A stretch of 64,000 nt of DNA from Przewalskia tangutica (taxonomy: Eukaryota; Streptophyta; Magnoliopsida; Solanales; Solanaceae). Location of the stretch: contig CM056721.1 of assembly GCA_029844215.1 (NCBI GenBank), positions 15,183,368 to 15,247,367 of the forward strand, in the 5' to 3' direction. Under the pieces are notes generated by a model, which was given only the letters and a program-made list of their open reading frames with translations, was not told the origin of the DNA and did no database searches. Both the position numbers and the translations under genes were made by a program. Of the stretch, positions 55,201 through 64,000 are shown piece after piece (the stretch's first letter is position 1; every line of letters starts with the position of its first letter).

Positions 55201-58200
55201 GTTGAGATTTTTAATGGAATGAGGTATTTTCTAACCATTGTAGATGATTGTTCAAGATGGACTTGGGTATTCTTATTAAGATTAAAATCAGATGTCACAA
55301 CCATATTGAAAAATTTCTTCATACTAGTGAAGACACAATTTGAGATGATTATAAAAGGGGTAAGATCAGATAATGAATCTGAATTCTTTAATTCTAACTG
55401 TAAATAGTTATTTCAGGAGCATGAAGTAGTGCATGAGAGTTCTTGTCCATATACACCTCAACAAAATGGTGTTGTGGAAAGGAAACATAAACATCTGTTA
55501 GAGACAGCTAGAGCCATTAAGATCCAAGCCAACTTGCCAGATAGATTTTGGGGATTTTGTATTGAAAATGTTGTGTACATCATCAACAGGATCCTGCTAC
55601 TGTGTTGAGGAACAAGTCACCATATGAGATGTTGTACAACAAGGCACCTTCACTCATACACTTGAGCGTGATAGGATGCCTATGTTTTGCAACTACACTG
55701 CCTAAGACAAACAAATTCACCCGGCATGAGCCGTCTTGTTAGGATATGGCACCTCACAGAAAGGCTACAGACTTTATGACATGGAGAATAGGGTCATATT
55801 CACGAGTAGGGACGTGGTGTTTATGGAGTCAATCTTTCCCTTAAAAAATGGGACAAAGGATAGACCTGGATTCATGACAACACAAGAGCATTTTTGCTTC
55901 GATGATCTCATAATGACCTGTAATCAGAGGAACTTGATCAGCCGACTAGTGCGCAGATTCGTAAGATCATACTGATGGGTGAACTAACTGAATGAAGGTG
56001 GACACAATGAAGGAGGCGAGACAAACTGAAGAAGATCAGCAGAATGAGGGAAGGCAAAATGCAGGTCTTTCTCATGATTCAGTAAGAAAGTCAGCAAGGG
56101 CATCCAAGCCACCTCTTTGGCACAAGGATTATGTCACTAACCATGGGTCATCTAGGTGCTTATATTCCATCGCTGATGCAGTTGATTACTCTGGTTTGTC
56201 ATCTCAATACCAGAGCTTTGTGGGTCAAGTCTCAAAAGAAGTTGAACCACATAGCTATTCAGAAGCAAATCGTGACACAAGGTGGATAGAAGCAATGAAG
56301 GCTGAGATTCAAGCATTAGAAGATAATAAGATCTGGGAGATGGTGGATTTACCAAGAGGAAAGAAAGCTATTGGTTGTAGATGGGTGTATAAAATAAAGT
56401 ACACATCATCAGGGGAGATTGAAAGGTTCAAGGCCAGGTTAGTGGCTAAAGGCTACAATCAGAAGGAAGGGCTTGACTATCAAGAGACATTTTCCCCTAT
56501 AGTGAAGATGACAACTGTGATTGCCATTGCTGTTGCTAAACAGTGGAAACTATACCAAATGGATGTGTACAATGCATTCTTACAAGGGGACTTGTATGAA
56601 GAGGTCTATATGTTGCCACCAGAGGGCTTTACACTAGAGGGGGACAGAAACAAGTATGCAAGTTGTTGAAATCTCTCTATGGTTTAAAGCAAGCCTCGAG
56701 GCAATGGAACATAAAACTTACTTCAGCCTTGCTGGAAGCAGGATTCAGGCAAAGCCACAGGGATTATTCTCTGTTTGTCAAGCAGGAGGAAGAAAGATTA
56801 GTAATTATACTTGTGTACGTGGATGATCTACTCATCACAGGTAATGATTCAGACTTGATTCACTATACCAAATCAATTATGGAGACAACATTCAAAATTA
56901 AGGCCCTCGGAGAACTCAGATTCTTTCTTAGAATTGAGTTTGCTAGGAGCCTAGATGGCATCATCATGCACCAAAGGAAATATGCACTGAAATTGATATC
57001 TGATATGGGACTTTCTGGTTCAAAGAGTGCTTCCTCAACAATGGAAGTGAATCAGAGATTGACTACTGGCATGTATGATCAACACATACAGTCTGATGCT
57101 GTTGTGGATGGTCAACCAGTAGATAGTCAAGTGGCAGATGTGGTGTTAGAGGATCTGGGAGTTTACAAGAGATTGATTGGGAGGCTATTGTATCTTACAA
57201 ATACAAGGCCAGATATAGCATTTGCTGTCCAAAGATTAAGTCAGTTTATGAAGGAGCCTAAGACTTCACACTTGGAAGCAGGAATGAGACTTGTAAGGTA
57301 CTTGAAGGAGGCACCAGGCACATGTATTCTCCTGGCCAAGACCAGCAGTCCCACACTTCTTGTTTTCTGTGATGCAAACTGGGGATCGTGTGTCAACACT
57401 AGGAGGTCGATCACAGGTTATTTGGTGATATTTGGCCAGTCGTAACACGGAAATCGGGTTACAAGTGATCGTGTCGCGTAGTTCACAGGCGCAGTATAGA
57501 AGCGATGGCCGCATTCTGCCAAGTCGTTTGGCTTGTCCTCAGAGGCGAGTTGGGAGTGCATATTTCACTACCTGTAGATCTTCACTGATAGCAAGTCAGC
57601 CTTGCAGATAGCAGCAAATCCAGTTTTTCCCGAAAGAACGAAACATATTGACATTGATTGCCACTTCATTCGTGAATGGATTCAAGATGGCCTGATACAT
57701 ACTTCTAGTGAGCCGCCGGTAGACATACTCACTAAGGCTCTTGTGAAGCCTCACCATCGTCGATTGGTTTCCAAGCTAGGATTGAAGAACATCTTCATAT
57801 CTTCTAGCTTGAGGGGGGATGTTGAGATATTAGAAAGGTGTACAAGAGTGCCGTAGGGTGCAATACATATGAGTATTACACTTATGTCATTATTGTAAAG
57901 TTAGTTACAATTAGTTGCTAAAATTGTAATTAGTTTGTTGAGATAGGTTAGTAGTATAAAGAGGACCTAGAAGTAAATATCTAGTAACACGATATTATTT
58001 TCAGTTTTGTATTCTTCTCTGAAGACGCTGTATTACCTCTCAATCAATACAGCCGATATTCTTCATCTTCACTTTGTGATTCAGTTCTCGTTAGATATAA
58101 CGATGTGTTATTTGCTACTGTAATTATAGAATACTATTATTGCAAAATATTGAGCCTAAACTAACATTATACGAATGTATCTGAGATAGCTTGATCTGGA

Positions 58201-61200
58201 TTTAATTTGAAATAGATAAGCTTTAGTTATTGCTTCGTAATTGATTTGTTAGTTTAGTAGAGCTGTTTTAATTCTTTTGATATTATGTGTGTTATACATA
58301 GCTGCAAAATGATTTGATTTTCTCGTTTCCTGAGGGTTTTAGAAGTTTGTGTTACTGATGATTGGATATAACACTGTTTTATTTGCTACTGTAATTATTG
58401 ATACTACTATTGCAGGATATTGAACCTAAACTGATATCTTAGGAGTGTATATGAGATTGATCTGATTATAGTGTAATATGAGTGCAAATCTTGCTTTTGT
58501 ATATGGAGCTTTGTTTTTTTTATAACTGAGATGTGTGAGTGCTACAAATGTAAGCCTGCTGTGAGATCAAATATTTCTAGGACATGACATGAACTAATTC
58601 GGTTCATATATGGGCCATGGGCAGGTGTGGGCACTGTAAAAAGCTTGCTCCCGAGTATGAACAGCTCGGTGCAAGTTTCAAGAAGGTGAAATCTATTGTG
58701 ATCGCAAAGGTTAGTTATTTTGAATATGAAATGCCCCTCTTAGCTTTTCATTGTGATAGAATCATATGTAATGGAGCTCTTTTTGCGGCTGATGCTGTGA
58801 AAGTTTTCCTTCTTTTTGTGTATTTTGCCTTAAATGTATCATACTTCTATTTCCTTAAAGAAATTAACAAATCCCTCCTATGTTTCCCGCTCCTGCATCA
58901 TTTTGTTTTGTGAGAACTTTAAGCGACTTAACCAAGTAGATGGTTGTGATTTGTGCCTGATCCCAGTTGATTATTTGATTCCATCTGATGGGAATGTAGT
59001 GAAGCCAAAAAAATATGTCATACCTGTTTCACCAAAAAGAAAGGTTATGTTGATTGGTATCACATGGTGATGTTGTTTAGGAAAGTTCTTTTGGATAGTG
59101 ATTATTTGGTGAAGCAAACACTCTATTTGAATTTTTTTACTTGAATGTTATTATTCAGGTTTAGTTGGATGGAACATTGGGTTCATTTATTTATTTACCT
59201 GTATTAGCAAAGGGAATTTTGATTTGTAAGTCAATATTCTGAAGAATTTGTTAACCTAATTTGATGGAGTTTTTCTTCTCTTCTAAGTTGGTATATTGAT
59301 AAAATAATACGCTGCATGGCATAATCTGATGGCTCAATGTAGCTATTGTAACTAGGCAACAGTTGTGTAAATCATCCATCAATTTATTTTATTGTTTGCA
59401 ACACACCGTTGGTTAGACGTTGAGCTGAGAATACTCGGTAATTATTGGTTTCTTTCTATAAAATATCTTCAACCTATTTGCCAGAATTGTCATTTCTCTG
59501 AAAAGCCAACCTTGATGAAAATGACATTTTGACCAAATCATGACATACAGTTCTCGTCGTTGCATTTTTTGTTTAATTTGGACAAATACTTTGTTGCTTT
59601 TCAGTTAATTTTTCTTCCTTTTTTATTTTTGTTTTTGTAAGTTTGATGGAAGACTGATAGTTCTTAGAGACAATTCTCTGTAGGTTGATTGTGATGAACA
59701 TAAGAGTGTTTGCAGCAAATATGGGGTTCAAGGGTACCCCACTATCCAATGGTTTCCAAAGGGATCACTGGAGCCAAAAAAGTATGTTCATTTATTCTTG
59801 TGTTCTTACCTAATCAGCTTTTGATGATTCTGGTTGCTTTGTTCTTTGTAATATTTTCCCCTACTTCTTACACTTTTCCTTATTGCAGATACGAAGGAGC
59901 ACGATCTGCTGAAGCTCTTGCCGAGTTTGTGAACAGTGAAGGAGGTATTAAACTCGCCTTTGCAACTTGCGTTTATACCAGTAGAATGAATTAGAGGATT
60001 GTGTATACAAGTATGTGGTGACTTTTGTTGTATTTAATGTCTCTCAGGGGTTTGTTATTTTCTCTCTATTTAGACTCCAATTCAGGATGATATATGACAC
60101 TACTTATGTTGATATTCTGTCATGGATCTATCAGAGCTTATGTTTTTTAGGTTCCAATCCTCTTTTATTTCCTTGTTTTCTGTGCCGTTAAGGACCCTTC
60201 TTTATGAATGGCAGGGCAAGTTAAAGAAATAAATTGACACCTTTATATTTGTAATCTTAATCTCTCCCCGTCCCTCTGCATGTAGTGAAGCTCCTTCCTT
60301 CAAGAGCATCGATTACTTAGGATATTCATCATTTATATAACAAAAATCTGTCCATCACCTTCCCTTAGTTCAGAAAAGGGGAGGGGAAGGGGGTTTACTG
60401 GTGAGTTTGTGAATTGTTCTCAGAATGTGACAGACGATGTGCAGTGTGCTCCATATGATCAATATCAATTAACCTATAAGATGGTCTAAGGGATTTCCGG
60501 AATCTGTTTGAGACTCATTTCTGAATTGTTTGTGTTTCCTTTATTTAATTAATGGGTTTTAACGTGCAACTTTTTTTATTTTTGTTTTAACGAGCAACTT
60601 TGAAAATATAAACTCTGATTTCTCTTGTTAGAGTGTGATTCGAAGTTACGTGTTATACTTCAGATCCGTGTCTTACTGCTTGTAACTTCAGTTTCATTGG
60701 TGATACACACACAATAGAGCTCTGAGTTATTATAGCATGGTACTATATTTACTTAAAATGTCATTTTTTTCTACGAGGATTTTTTTTCTGCTTATGTTAC
60801 AATCATAGAGGATTACTTACTTTTTAAATCGATTTTACTTGATGAGGAGGAGGAATGATACTAGACATGAGGTATTTTGATGATAAAGTGATGTTTTAGT
60901 TTTGAGAAAAATGTTTTAAGGCAAATGTTTCCAGACCTTCAAATGGATTGCATCAGATATGCAGTTCTGACACGTTTGTTATCATATTTTAGGGACTAAT
61001 GTGAAGATAGCCTCAATCCCATCAAGCGTTGTGGTGCTATCTTCAGATAATTTTGATGAAATTGTGCTGGATGAGACCAAGGATGTATTGGTTGAATTTT
61101 ATGCACCATGGTAAAATTTTATGATTATCTGCTTGGGAATAAGTAAATATTTAATAGACTAGAGGTGCTAGGATTTCAATATAGCTGGCTCTGGGATCAG

Positions 61201-63437
61201 TATGCCACGGATCATCTTTTCTCCATCTGCGTCTCTGATTTATGCTTTACTTTGTGTAGGTGTGGCCATTGCAAAAGCCTTGCTCCTGTAAGTGCATTAA
61301 TGTCTTGTGTTGAAACTTCTTAGGGCTAAGCTAGTATGTGAACAGATCTAAATTCCTATCTGTTTATGAATGCAGACTTATGAAAAGGTAGCTGCAGCGT
61401 TCAGACAAGAGGACGATGTTGTTATTGCAAATCTTGACGCCGATAATAACAAGGATCTTGCAGAGAAGTAAGTTCTACTTGTTTACTAATAATTTTTTTA
61501 CCAGCTCCAGCTTATTGAAATGTCAAACCTTGTGTGTATGAACTTAAAGATTAACTTCATCATCCTACCATCTGCTGTGAATTCTTCAGAATACTCCAAC
61601 TAGTGGTCCCTCCTTATATTTTCAGAATTTGTGTCTAATATTAGAATATAATCATTGCTAACCTACTTACTTCCAGTTCAAAAAAAATCATAGCCAACCT
61701 ACTTATCCCAAAAGGAGTATATTGGAGATGCAACAGTGGAGGGCTTTATTTTTGGGTGTGTTTATATGATGAACAAAAAGAGTTGTGTAGTGACCCTGGC
61801 AGTATCTGGCCAGGGAAAGAAAATATGGCCTCGCCCAATAGCAAACATCAAAAATTTCTTAAGCTATATTACATTTTTTAGTCTAATTAACTTCCAAAAG
61901 TTGATAACTAAGGAATAGAAAGAGAGAGACAGAGGTGACGAGATAAAATTGTTGCATTTTTCCTTTTTCGAAGTCATCGTGTTTTACTTTTTCCCTTTAA
62001 AACGGCAATTTGGTCCGCTCCTTTTTTGTGAGTTTCGAAAGTATGTTAGCTGTGGAAGTAGTTTGTCCCCAAATTTACATTCTCTCAGTACCAGGAAATA
62101 TGTTTGTTTCGAATTTACCCTTTTTTGTTACTCTTTGGGTGCCTCTATCCAGCTAAACAAAATTTCCTTTCCGTTCTTTCTCCATCTCTCTTGAACACTC
62201 GCACGTTCTTGCACGCACATGTGCACCTGAGTAATGTAAATTGTGCCAACCAGGTATGGTGTAAGTGGCTATCCCACACTGAAATTCTTCCCAAAGGGGA
62301 ACAAAGCTGGTGAAGATTATGATGGTGGCCGTGACTTAGATGCCTTTGTCAACTTTATCAATGAGAAGTGTGGCACTAGCCGTGATTCAAAAGGACAATT
62401 TACTTCAAAGGTTAGTAAGAGCTGAATAAAGTGATAACTTACAACATTATTTTGTCCTTGCCTTTTGACTTTTTATGTACCTTGTGGAAATAGGCGGGTA
62501 TCGTTGAATCCCTGGATACATTGGTGAAGGAGTTTGTGAGTGCCACAAACGAGGAGAAAAAAGCTGTATTTAGCAAGATAGAAGAGGAAGCTGGAAAGCT
62601 GAAGGGTTCTGCTGCAAGGTAGGATTATATTGAAATGTATATTTGTGATAGGTTTATTTTATATTTTGGAGGTGTAGCATAGTTCTGGTTATACTGTTAT
62701 GTTATTTGAGTAGCAAACAGGAAGAACTGAGTTCTGCATCTGGGACTTGTTGCCTTTGGAAAACATTTTTGTGTGCCTTTTTCTCATTTCCTTTCTAAAT
62801 CATCTTTCTAGATATGGCAAGATTTACCTAAAGGCTGCCAAGAGTTTAATGGAAAAAGGAGCTGATTATGCCAACAATGAGACTCAGCGGTTAGAACGCA
62901 TGCTTGCCAAGGTATAACTGAACTTTCTTCTTCTACATGTTCTTCTTATCCATGATAAATATGTGTAGCAGCTAGCTCTATCCTCTCAAAAGTGACCTCA
63001 TAATGTCAACTTCTCAAACTTCCCCTCTCTGCTCCATCTCCGTTTTCCTGTGTCCCACACAATTTTGATCACTTGGCACTAGTTGGGTGTTGCTCCTATC
63101 TCCTGTCAATAATCCACTCGTGCTAGGTAAAAATGCGCCGAAGTAGGAAGGGGGATGAATAATGGATCATAAATGGCAACATTACTCTACTAGTTATTCT
63201 CTTCAATTGGAATTTAATAACATTAACAAGCTGATGAAAAACTTGGTAATATACTGATGTAAAGCTTAGAACTCTTTTATTTGATAGTACTTGGATGGAA
63301 GAAATTTTGAAGTTCCTGCTTTTAACTGTTTAACAGAAGTTGATTTCTCTTTGTATGTTTTAACTCTACAGTCAATCAGCCCAGCGAAGGCTGATGAGTT
63401 CACCCTCAAGAAGAACATCTTGGCGGCGTTTGCATGA
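52253..63437 (+). CDS. protein disulfide isomerase A6-type (PDIL2 class), ER
   Basis: It makes and shuffles disulfide bonds in proteins folding in the ER lumen. Exons: 52253-52407, 58625-58709, 59684-59781, 59889-59944, 60993-61110, 61260-61287, 61376-61467, 62254-62410, 62494-62618, 62812-62911, 63372-63437. All introns are GT..AG, and the total is 359 aa, as in plant PDIL2-1 (361 aa in Arabidopsis, from memory). Residues 1-23 are a signal peptide ending SSALA. Two thioredoxin domains carry active sites WCGHC at 52-56 and 171-175, each split by an intron inside the Trp codon, which supports an internal domain duplication. The C-terminal ~100 residues are the ERp29-type helical domain (GIVESLDTLVKEF, YGKIYLKAAKSLMEKG). 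The end is AAFA without KDEL, as in the class. Intron 1 is 6.2 kb because of a copia insertion; the frame is intact. Confidence 0.94.
52727..53004 (+). repeat. 5' LTR of the copia element in PDI intron 1
   Basis: 278 bp. A TATA-like AGTATAAAGAGG lies at about 52859-52870. It differs from the 3' LTR at only a few bases and small indels, so the insertion is fairly recent. Confidence 0.87.
53198..57856 (+). pseudogene. copia gag-pol polyprotein with stops, frameshifts and an insertion
   Basis: Gag is open at 53198-54166 (NHPLYLFPSDAPGS; NYALWSRAMRLAML; FLMGLNDSFNQAKSQVL) and ends near the knuckle-like CYKLIGYPEDFKG. A foreign stretch follows at about 54150-54360. The protease has WIVDTGATNHMI at about 54603. 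The integrase lies at 54838-55610 (MDVWGPYK, SDNESEFF, QQNGVVERKHKHLLE) with a stop at 55405. RT has WIEAMKAEIQALEDN and FKARLVAKGYNQ, then a frameshift at about 56660, then YVDDLLITGND. RNase H has TRPDIAFAVQRLSQ, CDANWG and DILTKAL, ending at 57856. The active-site motifs are kept, but at least four breaks prevent one product. Confidence 0.87.
54165..54366 (-). mobile_element. foreign ~200-bp insertion in the copia gag-pol, LINE-like on the minus strand
   Basis: The stretch breaks the expected gag-to-protease spacing. On the minus strand it reads KRIQGPWLVTGDFNWSFLSP, close to the PWLVIGDFN endonuclease motif of plant L1-type LINEs, followed by SEENASLREKLF. This would be an antisense LINE scrap. 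The borders and a target duplication could not be fixed. Confidence 0.4.
57820..58093 (+). repeat. 3' LTR of the copia element in PDI intron 1
   Basis: 274 bp, same TGTTGAG..CGTTA ends and the same TATA-like box as the 5' LTR. Confidence 0.87.
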
Positions 63438-64000
63438 AGTCATTTCAAGTGTTGCAGCTTGTGATGCCTCCTGGCTAGGTATCACCTGAGTTTTGCCTAA
63501 GGTCGAGAACTGCACTGTCTGGTTAATCTTCTGTTGCACTTTTTTGTACGTATTGGACACCACAGATCTATTTAGGCATTTTGTTTAGACCAGTAGCTTA
63601 TATCAACTTTACACATTATGTCAGTTATGATTATCAGCTTCTTTTGACAAATAATTAGTAAAGCATTATTATCACTGCACGTTACTCTTCCAACTTCTAC
63701 TGCATTAAACTAGATTTCATCTTAAATTATGATGCTTTATAAGCACTAATTAGTCCTTCAGCGTCTGCATTATTGGCTTGTTTGTTATTGGTATTGGATC
63801 GAGAGGGGCTTAAATGGAGTTTGGCATGGCCAGTCAGAATTCATATTGTTGATCCAAACTTGCCTGAGATTGAGGCATAGTAGTTGTAATTTTCAGAGTG
63901 GGATCTGCCTGCGCTTTTTCTTGTTTCTGCACTAAGATGTGCAGAAAACTTGATCATCGTTATGATTCTAGTGTGGGAAGGGTTCTCATATAGCATATAC
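63438..64000 (+). other. 3' UTR of the PDI gene and downstream DNA
   Basis: No further gene is seen before the window ends. The 3' UTR probably covers the first 200-400 bases. No unambiguous polyadenylation signal picked out. Confidence 0.5.

Larger units (their letters stand above)
52727..58093 (+). mobile_element. full-length but dead Ty1-copia element in PDI intron 1
   Basis: LTRs 52727-53004 and 57820-58093 flank a 4.8-kb interior. The target duplication GATAT is perfect (52722-52726 and 58094-58098). The primer-binding site TGGTATCAAAGCC follows the 5' LTR and the purine tract TTGAGGGGGGA precedes the 3' LTR. The LTRs begin TGTTGAG but end CTCGTTA, so the termini are TG..TA rather than TG..CA in both copies. 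It lies in the same direction as the host gene. Confidence 0.9.
52538..58374 (+). repeat. diverged tandem duplication in PDI intron 1, split by the copia element
   Basis: 52538-52726 matches about 58180-58374: both have GTTTGATCTGGATTTAATTT-like and TTATACATAG-TGCAAAATGAT stretches and end TACTGATGATTGGATAT. Likewise 58094-58190 matches 58371-58462. So the intron carried a ~280-bp tandem duplication before the element entered at GATAT. Confidence 0.75.

Noticed and set aside
1..64000. CRISPR array, operon or defence-island type system
   Set aside because: The DNA is plant nuclear; the direct repeats found are tandem duplications, LTRs or MITE ends without regular spacers, and the genes have introns and separate promoters.

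Overview
This is nuclear DNA from a flowering plant, most likely a member of the Solanaceae. The host genes have many introns with GT..AG borders. There are two nuclear tRNA genes. RTE-type LINE tails ending in short GTT/TTG runs, tRNA-derived SINEs, Stowaway- and hAT-type MITEs and several LTR retrotransposons fill introns and intergenic DNA. The family placement is inferred from the look of the repeats and from protein similarity, not from a database search.

Layout. 1-1864: 3' end of a degenerate Ty1-copia element with its LTR. 2487-4536: broken plant-mobile-domain (PMD) gene, whose 3' end has been copied twice downstream (to about 6685). 6887-8053 (-): intronless, shortened Prp31 paralogue. 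8834-9316: small GRF-zinc-finger gene with a frameshift. 9751-10050: MITE. 10479-25098 (+): plastid dihydrolipoamide dehydrogenase in 15 exons; its 8.5-kb intron 2 holds a deleted gypsy element and a copia element that itself carries a LINE tail. 27049-29450 (+): SAR1 GTPase in 3 exons. 30658-30730 (+): tRNA-Ala(AGC). 31462-32916 (-): single-exon PPR protein. 33676-41143 (-): ZMAT2/Snu23-like spliceosomal zinc-finger protein in 10 exons, with an RTE LINE (interrupted by a hAT MITE) in intron 7 and a Stowaway MITE in intron 3. 41371-41442 (+): tRNA-Pro(CGG). 42534-45796: non-autonomous LTR element on the minus strand. 46660-47483: second hAT-like MITE. 47930-50211: mosaic that includes a plastid 23S rRNA fragment. 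52253-63437 (+): PDI A6-type protein disulfide isomerase in 11 exons, with a full-length dead copia element in intron 1.

The intact genes are unrelated housekeeping functions: plastid pyruvate dehydrogenase E3, COPII vesicle budding, organelle RNA processing, pre-mRNA splicing and ER protein folding. They do not form a pathway. The joined exons give 564 aa (LPD), 193 aa (SAR1), 202 aa (ZMAT2) and 359 aa (PDI), close to the family lengths I remember, which supports the splice models. I found no convincing new multi-gene system. The most notable items are the divergent Prp31 paralogue, tandem duplications across exon/intron borders in the LPD gene, precisely dated nested transposon insertions, a transcribed foldback in an intron, and an old plastid DNA insertion with apparent deamination-type changes.
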